Notes: generated by a model from the sequence alone, not told the origin. A stretch of 38,361 nucleotides of DNA from Caryophanales bacterium UBA7057 (GCA_002493865.1 DLAC01000029.1:1-38361); one strand, 5' to 3'; counted from the first letter of the stretch, positions 7,817 through 16,841 are shown. Translations and numbers: made by a program.

Positions 7817-10800
7817 TTAATCTCCTTTCGTTTGTAGTGTTACATAAGTTTTAATTAACTGTTTATCTACCACTGTATTACTGGTATTACTAATAATTGG
7901 TAAATCCCGATGAAAAGTTTCAAGGGCATCAATCATTTTTCGGATGTTAATCAAATCATATTGCGTTTTTGTTGGTGTGTAAACTCCCTCAAAGTAAGGA
8001 TATTCAATTCTATCTCTTACTTGAAATTCATCTTCGTAATTATAACTTCTTCTTTGACCCTCTTCGAAAAAGGGATTTAGAAAGTTGAATTCTTGGGACG
8101 ACCGATCTAATATGGGAAGTTCCTTTTTTAAAATAATGGATGTCTTATTTCGGATATAGGATTCAAAGGAACTATTTTCTACCTTTAGTTTTTTTGCAAC
8201 ACAGACATAATAATCTCCATTGGATCCACCACCTCTTTGTCCTAATCGATATTTACAATTGATAGATCCCTTTCGGAGCATATCTATAATGCATTCTAAT
8301 ATACTTTGATGATAATAGAAACCTGGATCGATTGGATAGGGAGGAGCTTTTTTAATTTCTTCTAATAGATCGTTATATTGATTAGAACTGATGATGTAGG
8401 GAGCATTTATAATTTGTTTCATCATTTCTTTTTGCTGTGCTTTCAATTCTTGTTGTTTTTTACTTTCTTCCTGTACTTTCTCTAAGATTGGTATGACATC
8501 ATAAATCACTCGACGATCATTATCTAGATAGAAAGTATCCACTTTTCCAGAAAAAGTTGCACCTACATAGAAATCTTCTCCTAGATATCCAAGTTGATAG
8601 ATGGGAGTTTCTCCAAATTTTTCTTTTTGATTTCGAATTGATTTTATCATAGAATCTAAATATTGTATATCTAACTCTTCAAATTTGATTGCTTTTTTTC
8701 TTGGATAAAGATAAGTGGTTGTGACTTTTTCCCCAGTGTTAGGATCATAGTTTCCCGCGAGGATATACTGCACTTTACTAGAATCTATTAAATAGAGGCC
8801 CTCTTTTTCTTCTGGATGATACATTTCTTCTTGATAATTAGAAAGTAAAGTTTTCTCATCTAGTTTCATTGGAATATCTCTTGGATTTCTTCCTAGCGTT
8901 ATGAGTTTAATTGCTTCTTTTGGTGGTTCCTTCTGTTTAGAAATATCTATTAGCTCCTGACTTGCTTGCATTAAAATCTCTTTGATGATTTTCCCTAATT
9001 CGTCTGTTTCCTCATTTCGTTTGACTTCTACATTGTCAAAGCAGAGGACTTGTCCATTTCTCCATACCCAACTGATGGCTTTTACTTCTTGATTTTGATA
9101 GATAGCAAATATCCTTCCGTTTTTGTTTGTTACAGCATGCACTAAATCCGCTTCTGCTTTTCCACCAATTTCCATGCAGCAGTTAATCATATTGGGAAGA
9201 AAAATTAAATCTGGATCATGTAAATCTACCATTTTATAATGATAGTTTCCAATATCTCCCTCTAGTTCTGGAATCGTGGATTCAATTCTTTTTAATTGCT
9301 TTTCCCATAATACAGACGTTTTATAGGCATTCCTTCTCCAATCTTTGGATTGAATTAATAAAATATGTTTGCTGATTGGAAAATACTTTGGATCTTCAAA
9401 AAGATTTGCCTTTGCACCACTTTCATATTTTATAATATCCTCATAAGTAATTTTTTTGTTTAAATTGTTTGAAAGATCAATGTACCAATAATAATAATTC
9501 TTTAATAGTGATGGTTCTAGATGAAAGATTTGTGGATGTTTTCTTAAACATTCTTGAAATCCCTCTATTTGATGTAATGGATCTTGAATTTCAGATAAAA
9601 AGGATTCTAATTTTGAAAAGGTGATATTTGGGTCTTTTAGGAGTCGTTTCGTAAGTTCATATCCAAAAATGGTATTTAGTTTTAAGGACATTGTATTTAT
9701 ATCTGTTACTGGTTCCATATCTATGCGTACTCCATTTAGTTCTACTCTGCCGTTGCTTGTTTTTTCATAAAGTAATGTGATTTGATTGATGATATCTTTA
9801 TATTGCTTCGGATTCATCTCTTGGATTTGTTCAAGTGTGAAATCGTCTATATTGATTTTAATATCAAGAGTTTTATAGATCAGTACTAATTTTTTTATGT
9901 CATTGATTCCGAATAGGTAAGTATCTACATCTTTTGTTTGAATTAATTTATGAAAAGAAAATGAGAGTATGTTAGAATCAATGGATTCTATCTTTAAATT
10001 TTGTTTTATCCATTCTTGATAGAGATAGAATGCTTTCTTTTCTAAATCGGTTCCCTTATATATCTCTTTATTTTGATCTTTTTCTATGACTTTCAGTAAT
10101 TCTATTAAGAGTTCACGTAAGAAAGGTTTCTTTTCATCACTCGCTTTTGAAACGGTCCTTAGTATTACACTATGATTTGTGATATTTAGTAATTCCAAAA
10201 TAGAAATCGAAAGTTCTGCTCCTAAAATAATGAGAGATTTTAAGATTACTTCTTCTTGATTGAAATACAGCGGTTTTTCTTCTTCCTTCATCAGTTCTGA
10301 AAGCTTAAAAAAGTCTTTCGCATCATATAAATTTAATTCCTCCATTGTATAGAAATTGGATGCATGAATTGGAATTCCTATTTTAAAAAAGGTAAGAAGT
10401 TCTTTTTCTGACGTGACTTCTAATAGTTTCGAAAATGTATTTAATAAGTTTTGTTTTCTTTTTAAAAGATTGGGTTCCTTTGATCCTTCCTCTATGATTG
10501 TATCTTTTAGGTATTTTTCTATTTTTAATTGTAACTGTACTGGACTTTCCGATTTATAATGATCTTTTTCTTTTTTTAACTGTACTAGACTTTCTGATTT
10601 ATAATAGCGATTGTAGAGTGTATCTAGACACTTCTGATAAAGCTCACTTTCAAAATATGGGTTTCCTTTGATGTGTTCATCTTGTAAGTAGAGAATATTT
10701 TCTATGAAGCGAACAGTGCCCATCGTATTTATGTCTTTTGGATTCCTGAATTCTTTGGTAGGGATAATGGCATTTAAAATCTTTTCTTGAAGTAATTCAT

Positions 10801-11545
10801 TTTTTTGAATGATAGACTTATGATTTAAAGTATTTTGAATGGATTCGATTGACTCTTCTCCTATCATATAAAACTCTAGTCTCTCGAAATTTTTTATGAT
10901 AGTTGAAAGAAGTAATCTAGAGTAATTTCCTACTGCTTGTTGTAAGAAACTAAAAGGAACTTTTTCTTGATATAAGTGATCTTCTACATATCGAATGATA
11001 GAATCTTCATCACCTAATAGATAAACTAGATTTAATTCAAGAGAGAAATGTGGTAGGTATAAATAGGGTAGGAATTCTTCTATAAATGCTAGGACTACAG
11101 ATTTTCTATTATAGTCTGTGTAGAGGACAAATGGGTGTTGAGATCCGTCGATTGTATCACCTCTACAAAAGAAATTTGAAAAATACATAGAATTATTCCG
11201 GTCTATTTCATAATCTTCTTCTACAATTGGAGAAATATAAGCGTAGTCTAGAATGGGGATTAGTTCCTTCTTTTTGGCTTTCATTAAATTACGTGCGATT
11301 TTTTCATCATCTAGTTGGAGTAATAAATAAATAAGATAGTGTACATTTGGGAAGACTTTTTGGATATTTAGAAAAAAGCGAACAATCGATTCATCATTTG
11401 CAAATCCTTGATTATCTTTAATAATTTGTCTTAAATTTTGATTCAGATATATGAGATCTTCTTCTGAAAGTAGGGGTGCTTGTTCTATAAAATTTGAAAT
11501 TCCGTCATAACTTCTCAGACTTTTTAATTCTGTTTGCTTTTCCAT
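7817..11545 (-). CDS. Giant 1242-aa multidomain protein of unknown function
   Basis: The first ~700 residues are mostly helical, solenoid-like, with no membrane segment. A distinct block at about 780-885 (INCCMEIGGKAEADL, VKAISWVWRNG, LCFDNVEV, then GRNPRDIPMKL) recalls a GNAT-type acyltransferase core with its last strands and motif. The last ~170 residues contain a His (YYHQS near 1075), GGGSNGDYYVCVAKK near 1103, and YPYFEGVYTP near 1181, an order reminiscent of ADP-ribosyltransferase-like folds. Both resemblances are from memory, not from a search. The ATG at 11545 is preferred to the GTG at 11554 because the latter overlaps the AAGGAGGGG ribosome site. Residues near 315-345 contain a 15-codon tandem duplication. 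It leads an operon with the ankyrin protein and has a strong promoter. Confidence 0.75.
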   Translation of the reverse strand: MEKQTELKSLRSYDGISNFIEQAPLLSEEDLIYLNQNLRQIIKDNQGFANDESIVRFFLNIQKVFPNVHYLIYLLLQLDDEKIARNLMKAKKKELIPILDYAYISPIVEEDYEIDRNNSMYFSNFFCRGDTIDGSQHPFVLYTDYNRKSVVLAFIEEFLPYLYLPHFSLELNLVYLLGDEDSIIRYVEDHLYQEKVPFSFLQQAVGNYSRLLLSTIIKNFERLEFYMIGEESIESIQNTLNHKSIIQKNELLQEKILNAIIPTKEFRNPKDINTMGTVRFIENILYLQDEHIKGNPYFESELYQKCLDTLYNRYYKSESLVQLKKEKDHYKSESPVQLQLKIEKYLKDTIIEEGSKEPNLLKRKQNLLNTFSKLLEVTSEKELLTFFKIGIPIHASNFYTMEELNLYDAKDFFKLSELMKEEEKPLYFNQEEVILKSLIILGAELSISILELLNITNHSVILRTVSKASDEKKPFLRELLIELLKVIEKDQNKEIYKGTDLEKKAFYLYQEWIKQNLKIESIDSNILSFSFHKLIQTKDVDTYLFGINDIKKLVLIYKTLDIKINIDDFTLEQIQEMNPKQYKDIINQITLLYEKTSNGRVELNGVRIDMEPVTDINTMSLKLNTIFGYELTKRLLKDPNITFSKLESFLSEIQDPLHQIEGFQECLRKHPQIFHLEPSLLKNYYYWYIDLSNNLNKKITYEDIIKYESGAKANLFEDPKYFPISKHILLIQSKDWRRNAYKTSVLWEKQLKRIESTIPELEGDIGNYHYKMVDLHDPDLIFLPNMINCCMEIGGKAEADLVHAVTNKNGRIFAIYQNQEVKAISWVWRNGQVLCFDNVEVKRNEETDELGKIIKEILMQASQELIDISKQKEPPKEAIKLITLGRNPRDIPMKLDEKTLLSNYQEEMYHPEEKEGLYLIDSSKVQYILAGNYDPNTGEKVTTTYLYPRKKAIKFEELDIQYLDSMIKSIRNQKEKFGETPIYQLGYLGEDFYVGATFSGKVDTFYLDNDRRVIYDVIPILEKVQEESKKQQELKAQQKEMMKQIINAPYIISSNQYNDLLEEIKKAPPYPIDPGFYYHQSILECIIDMLRKGSINCKYRLGQRGGGSNGDYYVCVAKKLKVENSSFESYIRNKTSIILKKELPILDRSSQEFNFLNPFFEEGQRRSYNYEDEFQVRDRIEYPYFEGVYTPTKTQYDLINIRKMIDALETFHRDLPIISNTSNTVVDKQLIKTYVTLQTKGD
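10533..10605 (-). repeat. In-frame duplication inside the giant gene
   Basis: Two copies of a 28-nt sequence (10533-10560 and 10578-10605; two mismatches) lie 45 nt apart, exactly 15 codons. They encode YYKSESLVQL and HYKSESPVQL. A recent short tandem duplication explains this. Confidence 0.8.
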
Positions 11546-11596
11546 GTCTTTCACCCCTCCTTTTCCTACTTGAAAGTATTCATTAAATTGTGGTTT

Positions 11597-11625
11597 AGTA
11601 TAATTAATTTTTATGTTTTTGTCAA
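11597..11625 (-). promoter_or_regulatory. Near-consensus promoter of the giant/ankyrin operon
   Basis: On the minus strand TTGACA (11625-11620) and TATACT (11602-11597) are separated by exactly 17 bp, about 50 bp upstream of the start codon. This is the best promoter in the left half of the window and implies appreciable constitutive expression. Confidence 0.7.
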
Positions 11626-11680
11626 TTTATACTCAGTATATTTTTCCTAAATATCAATAGAATAAAAGTAGGAGGTTATG

Positions 11681-12136
11681 ATGGCAAATTTAAAAATTTA
11701 TATCCGTTCTATTTTAATTCCAGTAATTTTGGGTGGAATCGTTGGCTTTTTCATTTCAGGGTTTATGAATTATAGTTCTTTGGAAAAACCATTGTTAGCA
11801 CCACCTAGCATATTATTTCCAATTGTTTGGACTATTCTTTATATCTTGATGGGTGTTTCCTATGGAAGATTAGAAAGTAAGTCTTTGATGGATTCTAAAA
11901 GTAAATTTATTTATTACTTACAACTGTTTGTGAATTTATTGTGGCCCATTTTCTTCTTTGTATTGAAATGGAGATTATTTTCATCTTTTTGGATTCTTTT
12001 ATTAGTAGCTTTCGTATTTCTGATGATTATTGATTTTTATCAAAAAGATAAACTCAGTGGGCTTTTACAAATCCCATATTTATTATGGAGTATATTTGCA
12101 ACGTATTTGACAATTTCTATTTATTTGTTAAATTAA
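11681..12136 (+). CDS. TspO/MBR family membrane protein
   Basis: This 151-aa protein has five predicted membrane helices, the usual TspO architecture. Typical signs are the N-terminal GGIVGFFISG, the KPLLAPPSILFPIVWTILYILMGVSYG region between helices 1 and 2, and FFVLKWRLFSSFWILLL in helix 3-4. TspO proteins bind tetrapyrroles and cholesterol-like ligands; their bacterial role is poorly defined, often stress or tetrapyrrole related. The second of two adjacent ATGs (11681) is preferred because GGAGG is only 2 nt from the first. No operon partner is apparent. Confidence 0.9.
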   Translation: MANLKIYIRSILIPVILGGIVGFFISGFMNYSSLEKPLLAPPSILFPIVWTILYILMGVSYGRLESKSLMDSKSKFIYYLQLFVNLLWPIFFFVLKWRLFSSFWILLLVAFVFLMIIDFYQKDKLSGLLQIPYLLWSIFATYLTISIYLLN

Positions 12137-12353
12137 ATGTAGGAATAGATCTATGAATGGAATCTTTCTTTGATTTTTCTTTTAAATTTATTGTCATATT
12201 TCGTAAATTTAATTGATTCTGTTTTTATTTGTGATAATATCATCATTCAAGAGAGCCTGTTTCATGTTTTAAGTCATTTTATTTATCACTAATTTTAAAT
12301 AATTATAGAATAAGAGAATTATTAGAAATCATATAATTTAGTGGTGATATTGT

Positions 12354-13091
12354 ATGACTTCTTTTCTTTTGACCTTCTTTGCAGGTTTTTCTACGATGAT
12401 TGGAACGATTCCTATCTTTTTAAAAAGACAATCTGAGAAAATCTTAATTGCATCTCTTGGTTTTGCATCAGGTGTTATGATTACCATTTCTATGACAGAT
12501 TTGTTGCCGAGTGCCTTTTCCTCGCTTTTGGAGTCCTATGTTTTTTTTCCCACTTTCTTAATTGTTGCAATTTGCTTCTCGATTGGAGTTATTTTTTCCT
12601 TTTCTGTTGATCATTTTTTACCACAAGAAAAAATGCAGTATGGGAAACTTTATCAAGTGGGACTCATTTCTTGCCTTGCGATTATTATGCATAATATTCC
12701 AGAAGGAATTATTACTTATCTGACGTCAGAAGCAAATCTACACCTTGGAATTACACTTGCTTTGGCAATTGCCCTTCATAATATTCCAGAGGGGATTAGT
12801 ATTTCAGTTCCTATTTATTACAGTACAGGGAGTAGGAAAAAGGCATTGTTTTATACCTTTGTGTCAGGAATTTCAGAGCCTTTTGGAGCATTTCTTGCTT
12901 GTGTTTTTCTAGCACCGTTCGTAAGCCCATTTGTCATGGGACTTCTTTATGCTTTTATTGCGGGTATTATGGTTCATATTTCTATCTATGAACTATTACC
13001 AGAAGCCTGTAGTTATCACAAATATAAAACTACGATTTTATCTTTTCTATTTGGATGTGGTTTTATGCTTCTAGGACACTTTTTCTTTTAG
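12354..13091 (+). CDS. ZIP-family divalent metal transporter (ZupT-like)
   Basis: The 245-aa protein has eight predicted membrane helices and a short loop between helices 3 and 4. Two copies of HNIPEGI, in helices 4 and 5 (IMHNIPEGIITY and ALHNIPEGISIS), form the binuclear metal site of ZIP transporters. It should import zinc or a similar divalent ion such as iron or manganese. The ATG at 12354 is preceded by GTGGTGAT. No metal-regulator box is recognised in the 217-bp upstream gap, which holds no gene. Confidence 0.9.
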   Translation: MTSFLLTFFAGFSTMIGTIPIFLKRQSEKILIASLGFASGVMITISMTDLLPSAFSSLLESYVFFPTFLIVAICFSIGVIFSFSVDHFLPQEKMQYGKLYQVGLISCLAIIMHNIPEGIITYLTSEANLHLGITLALAIALHNIPEGISISVPIYYSTGSRKKALFYTFVSGISEPFGAFLACVFLAPFVSPFVMGLLYAFIAGIMVHISIYELLPEACSYHKYKTTILSFLFGCGFMLLGHFFF

Positions 13092-13119
13092 ATAGATTTC
13101 TTTATAAATTTTATTAAAT

Positions 13120-13165
13120 TTTGTCCGACTTCTCTATTTTTAGAAATAATGTAATTAGAAGGTAA
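13120..13165 (+). promoter_or_regulatory. Upstream element of the Rpn-like gene, repeated at 38191-38236
   Basis: TTTGTCC (13120-13126), a 10-nt variable spacer and a 29-nt block (13137-13165) recur with identical spacing at 38191-38236, where the 29-nt block is perfectly conserved. TTGTCC and AATAAT (13145-13150) with 18 bp between could be a promoter. The block ends 27 nt before the ATG here and 32 nt before it in the other copy. Confidence 0.6.
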
Positions 13166-13192
13166 ATTACCTTGCTAAATATGGGGGGTTTT

Positions 13193-14023
13193 ATGGAAAA
13201 TAATTTTATTAGTTTGTGTAGTGATACTACATTTAAATATCTTTTAAAGAAGGAGGAAACCAAAAACTGGATTTTAGAAATTATCAAGGGGAAGACAGGA
13301 ATTGATTTAAATGAATTTCAACTTGTCGATAACGAATCCAATACAGGAAATCATATTAAAGATTATCGAATGGATTTGGTATTTGAAAAAGAGAATACAA
13401 TTGTGATTGTTGAAATGACCAATAGTGATAAAGATGCAGATACGGTGAAAAATTATCAGTATCTTTATCGAACACAATCAAGAAGATTTATGGTAGGAGA
13501 AGAATATACAGATAAAAGAACAATTTTAATTCTTTTGAATCATTTTAAGAATCGAGAGAATCCAAATTTAACGGATGCCCATTTTACATTCAATGATAGT
13601 GAAAACAATTTATTCATTAAAGATATCGAAAGTTACGAAATCTATTTACCAAATTATAAGAAAACATGTTATGATAACTATAATGAAATTGGAAGAAGAC
13701 TTGTATTATTTAATGCGAACAGTTTTGAAGAAATGGAAAGTATAACGAATGATCCTTCCGATTTAAAAATCATTAAGGAATTGAGGAATCTAAGTATGGA
13801 TGAAATATTTTTAACAGAATATGAGAAAGAGAAGATGCAGGAAAAGTTAGTGAATTCAGCTTATAGTCAAGGAATGAAAGAAGGAGTTGAACAAGGGATT
13901 GAACAAGGAAATCAGGAAAGCAAAATAGAAATTGCCAAGAAGATGTTAGAGAAAGGAATGAATGACGAGGATATTTTTGAAATTACAGGATTAAGAAGAG
14001 AAGAAATTATTGGTGAAGAATAA
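13193..14023 (+). CDS. Rpn-family (PD-(D/E)XK) recombination-promoting nuclease / putative transposase
   Basis: The 276-aa protein has the Rpn layout: N-terminal DTTFKYLL (compare D..FKylf), a PD-(D/E)XK core with Asp61 in RMDLVFEKE and Glu74 in VIVEMTN, and a C-terminal segment rich in QG..EG..QG repeats, followed by a helical hairpin (KKMLEKGMNDEDIFEITGLRREEI) typical of the family. Rpn proteins cleave DNA and some promote RecA-independent recombination. The usual Gln after the Glu (ExQ) is replaced by Thr, so activity is uncertain. The start at 13193 follows a G-run; other upstream ATG/TTG codons are less well placed. It converges on ponA. Confidence 0.82.
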   Translation: MENNFISLCSDTTFKYLLKKEETKNWILEIIKGKTGIDLNEFQLVDNESNTGNHIKDYRMDLVFEKENTIVIVEMTNSDKDADTVKNYQYLYRTQSRRFMVGEEYTDKRTILILLNHFKNRENPNLTDAHFTFNDSENNLFIKDIESYEIYLPNYKKTCYDNYNEIGRRLVLFNANSFEEMESITNDPSDLKIIKELRNLSMDEIFLTEYEKEKMQEKLVNSAYSQGMKEGVEQGIEQGNQESKIEIAKKMLEKGMNDEDIFEITGLRREEIIGEE

Positions 14024-14070
14024 TTATGAGTAGATAAGTATAAGTATAAGTATGTAAAAAATAACGAAGT

Positions 14071-14108
14071 AAAAAAAGAGGCCTCAAGTAAATACTTGGG
14101 TCTCTTTT
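14071..14108. terminator. Terminator between the Rpn-like gene and ponA
   Basis: An imperfect stem of about 14 bp joins AAAAGAGGCCTCAAGT and ACTTGGGTCTCTTTT, with A-runs before and T-runs after, so it can work for both convergent genes. Confidence 0.65.
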
Positions 14109-14140
14109 GTAATTTAATAATTTGAATTTCTTTTTCTCTC

Positions 14141-16840
14141 TTATTCTGTTGGTGTTTCTGATGGTGTTGGTGTCGGTATTTCTGATGGTGTTGGTGTTGG
14201 TTTGTTTGTTGGTGTTGGCGTAGGCGTTGGTTTTGCTGTTGGAGTTGGTGTAGGCGTTGGTGTTGGTTTCGCAGCATGCGTAAATTCATAGACGGCCGGA
14301 GTACTTTCATTATATCCATAGTTTTGGAATACTGCGCTTACTTTATAGGTCCCTGATATATTGGTATTTGCATTGATTGTATAACTGTTGTTTTCAGTGA
14401 ATCCTAGAAGTGTATCTCCAAAGTAAACGTTATATCCAAAATTTCCATAACTCTCATTTGTAACAGAAGGAGTTTGCTTATTCCATGTGATTGTTACTTG
14501 TTCTTTATCCGAATTATAGCTTACCTTTAGACCGGTTGGAGTTGCTAATTTGTTATATCTTTGGGAGGTGTCTGTTGGCTCAGCGCCTTTAATGAAATAT
14601 TCATAAACAATTTGATCTTCTGGAGTTGAGGAGCTTGGTAGGCTCGGTGGATTACTTCCTGCTTCTACACCTACTTTAATGACACTGTCTGGTACTCTAA
14701 ATTCTTGATTATTTTTTTGGAAGACTACATTTCCTAAAGCACGATATAAGGAACCTCTGGCATTTACTGCTTGGATATCTGTATTATAATATCCTTCTTG
14801 GATTTTTTCATATCCATACCACATACTAATTGCGTATTCAGGGTCATATCCTACAATCCACGCATCATTAATGGCATTTCCTGGATAATGCATATTTCTC
14901 TTTAATTCATCTGTGAAACTAGAAGTACCTGTCTTAGCGGCAACTGTTACACCATTGATTTTGGCACCACTACTAAGACCCTCATTAACTGCTGTTACTA
15001 GCATATCTGTAATCATAAAGGCAGTAGAATCTTTCATTGCCCGTTCTGCGCTTCCCTCACAGTTTTTCACTTCACCAGATTCTCTAAAAATAATTTTGTT
15101 GATTGAGAGAGGTTCATGATAAGTTCCACCATTTGCAAAAGCGGCATAAGCTGCGGCCATTTGCAATGGATTAGTACCTTCTTTGGTAGTGAATGCACCC
15201 AGTGCATGTGCTTCATGAATCTTTCCATTACTAACCTCTGCTTTAATTCCAAGTTTGCTTGCAAATTCTAAAATTTTTTGATTTCCAACGGTAGATTGTA
15301 CTTCTTGGAATGCCTTTAAGGCTGGGATATTTCTAGATAAGGATAAAGCAGTTCTCATACTGATTGGTCCTAGGAAATTTCTATCTGAGTTATTAACTGT
15401 TGTTCCATTTGAATATTTCCATGGTTCATCAACAATTTGTTGATAGGTTGACCAATTTAAGTATTCGATTGCTGGTCCATAGTCGAAAATTGGTTTTGCG
15501 GAAGATCCGATTTGCTTATTAGCTTGTGTTGCAAAATTTGTCGTTGTTCTTGGACTTGACTTAAAACGTCCTCCGCCAACAGCTACAATTTTACCAGTGC
15601 TTACTTCGACAACAGCGACTCCACTTTGGACTTTATCATCTTTCCAATGGAATGCATTACTGTTTCCATTGAAGATGTCGTCAATTCCTTGTTGCTTTTG
15701 TTTATCCATATTTGTATAAACTTCAACGGCAGTTACATAAGGGTTAATTCCCCATTTATCCATTAATTCATCAATGACAGTATCTATATAACTGATGTAT
15801 GCAACACCTTCGGTTGATTGACTCTTTGTAAGAGTGGTCATTGGGATACTATTTGCTGCATCTGCTTCTGCCTGGGTAATATATCCATGACGTACCATCA
15901 GATTTAATACTGTCTTTCTTCTTGCTTCTGCGGCATTTGGCTTTAATAATGGATTATAGGCCGTTGGGTTATTGAAAACTCCAACTAAGGTTGCTGCTTC
16001 TGATAGATTTAAATCTCTAACACTTTTTCCAAAATAAGTTTGAGATGCTTGTTCTACACCAAATGAGTTACTACTTAAATCGTAGTTATTTACATAGAAT
16101 TCTATAATTTGTTCTTTACTATAATTTTTTTCTAGTTTGAAAACAGCAAGATAAATATCTGTAAACTTACGAATAATACCTTCAGAATTCATTCCACTTT
16201 GTTTTGCATCTGTATATGTATTTTTAACTAACTGCATGGATAGGGTAGAGGCACCACCTGCATTTTTCTTTCCTAGTACTTGACCGACACTGGCTTTAAT
16301 AAAACGAGGAGCATCAAAACCATTATGTTGGAAGAATCTTGAGTCTTCAGTTGCAATTAAAGCATCGATAAATACTTCTGGTAAATCATCATAGGTAATA
16401 TTTTCCCTTAATTCACCAATTCGTGCATATTCCTCTCCATCTGTGTTATATAAAATACTTGCTTCTCTTTTATTTAAAACTTCAATATCAAATGCTGGAG
16501 CATTATTCACAATATAAATAAAGAATGCAGAAACACCAATACAAGCGGCAAGTGCCATGACTAAAAAGATAATAATTAAAATGTTTAAAACTCTTCTTAG
16601 TTTTGGTTTACTATTCATCTTGTCCATCAGTCTTGCAATTCCTAGGATGAGGAAAATTCCAACACCTGTTACTAATGTTAACATGGTTCCCATTAAAAAA
16701 TAACTAATAATCAGTGTTACTAAGATAATTGCAATTACAACATACATAAACATTTGTTGTTCTTTTTTGGTAACTGAAACCTTTTTTCTTTGACTGGTTC
16801 TACTTTTATTTGCAGTCTTTGCTTTTTTTACATTTGCCAT
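14141..16840 (-). CDS. ponA: Class A penicillin-binding protein 1 (bifunctional transglycosylase/transpeptidase)
   Basis: The 899-aa protein polymerises and crosslinks peptidoglycan at the outer membrane face. It starts with a basic tail and three hydrophobic segments (about 30-110), where one is usual. The GT51 domain has EDSRFFQHNG and GGASTLSMQLVKN. The RKxxE motif reads RKFTD. The transpeptidase domain has SSAK (SxxK), SRN (SxN) and KTGTSS (KTG). Then come a fibronectin-III-like region (VTITWNKQ ... GTYKVSAVF) and a tail of Thr-Pro repeats. The ATG at 16840 has GGAGG 8 nt upstream, inside the end of recU. The recU-ponA pairing is conserved in Bacillota. Confidence 0.95.
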   Translation of the reverse strand: MANVKKAKTANKSRTSQRKKVSVTKKEQQMFMYVVIAIILVTLIISYFLMGTMLTLVTGVGIFLILGIARLMDKMNSKPKLRRVLNILIIIFLVMALAACIGVSAFFIYIVNNAPAFDIEVLNKREASILYNTDGEEYARIGELRENITYDDLPEVFIDALIATEDSRFFQHNGFDAPRFIKASVGQVLGKKNAGGASTLSMQLVKNTYTDAKQSGMNSEGIIRKFTDIYLAVFKLEKNYSKEQIIEFYVNNYDLSSNSFGVEQASQTYFGKSVRDLNLSEAATLVGVFNNPTAYNPLLKPNAAEARRKTVLNLMVRHGYITQAEADAANSIPMTTLTKSQSTEGVAYISYIDTVIDELMDKWGINPYVTAVEVYTNMDKQKQQGIDDIFNGNSNAFHWKDDKVQSGVAVVEVSTGKIVAVGGGRFKSSPRTTTNFATQANKQIGSSAKPIFDYGPAIEYLNWSTYQQIVDEPWKYSNGTTVNNSDRNFLGPISMRTALSLSRNIPALKAFQEVQSTVGNQKILEFASKLGIKAEVSNGKIHEAHALGAFTTKEGTNPLQMAAAYAAFANGGTYHEPLSINKIIFRESGEVKNCEGSAERAMKDSTAFMITDMLVTAVNEGLSSGAKINGVTVAAKTGTSSFTDELKRNMHYPGNAINDAWIVGYDPEYAISMWYGYEKIQEGYYNTDIQAVNARGSLYRALGNVVFQKNNQEFRVPDSVIKVGVEAGSNPPSLPSSSTPEDQIVYEYFIKGAEPTDTSQRYNKLATPTGLKVSYNSDKEQVTITWNKQTPSVTNESYGNFGYNVYFGDTLLGFTENNSYTINANTNISGTYKVSAVFQNYGYNESTPAVYEFTHAAKPTPTPTPTPTAKPTPTPTPTNKPTPTPSEIPTPTPSETPTE
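14147..14272 (-). repeat. Thr-Pro (TPTP) repeat region at the end of ponA
   Basis: About 42 codons encode repeated TP units interrupted by AKP, NKP and SE. On the plus strand this reads as irregular GGTGTTGGT-like units. Such sequence can change length by slippage; it probably forms a rigid wall-spanning tail. Confidence 0.75.
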
Positions 16841-16841
16841 T

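Noticed and set aside
14071..14108. Attachment site or IS end at the terminator repeat
   Set aside because: Position between two convergent genes and T-runs on both strands explain it as a terminator.
13912..14319. 135-codon minus-strand frame rich in His and Gln
   Set aside because: Frame-shifted reading of the Thr-Pro repeat region of ponA, so compositional artefact.
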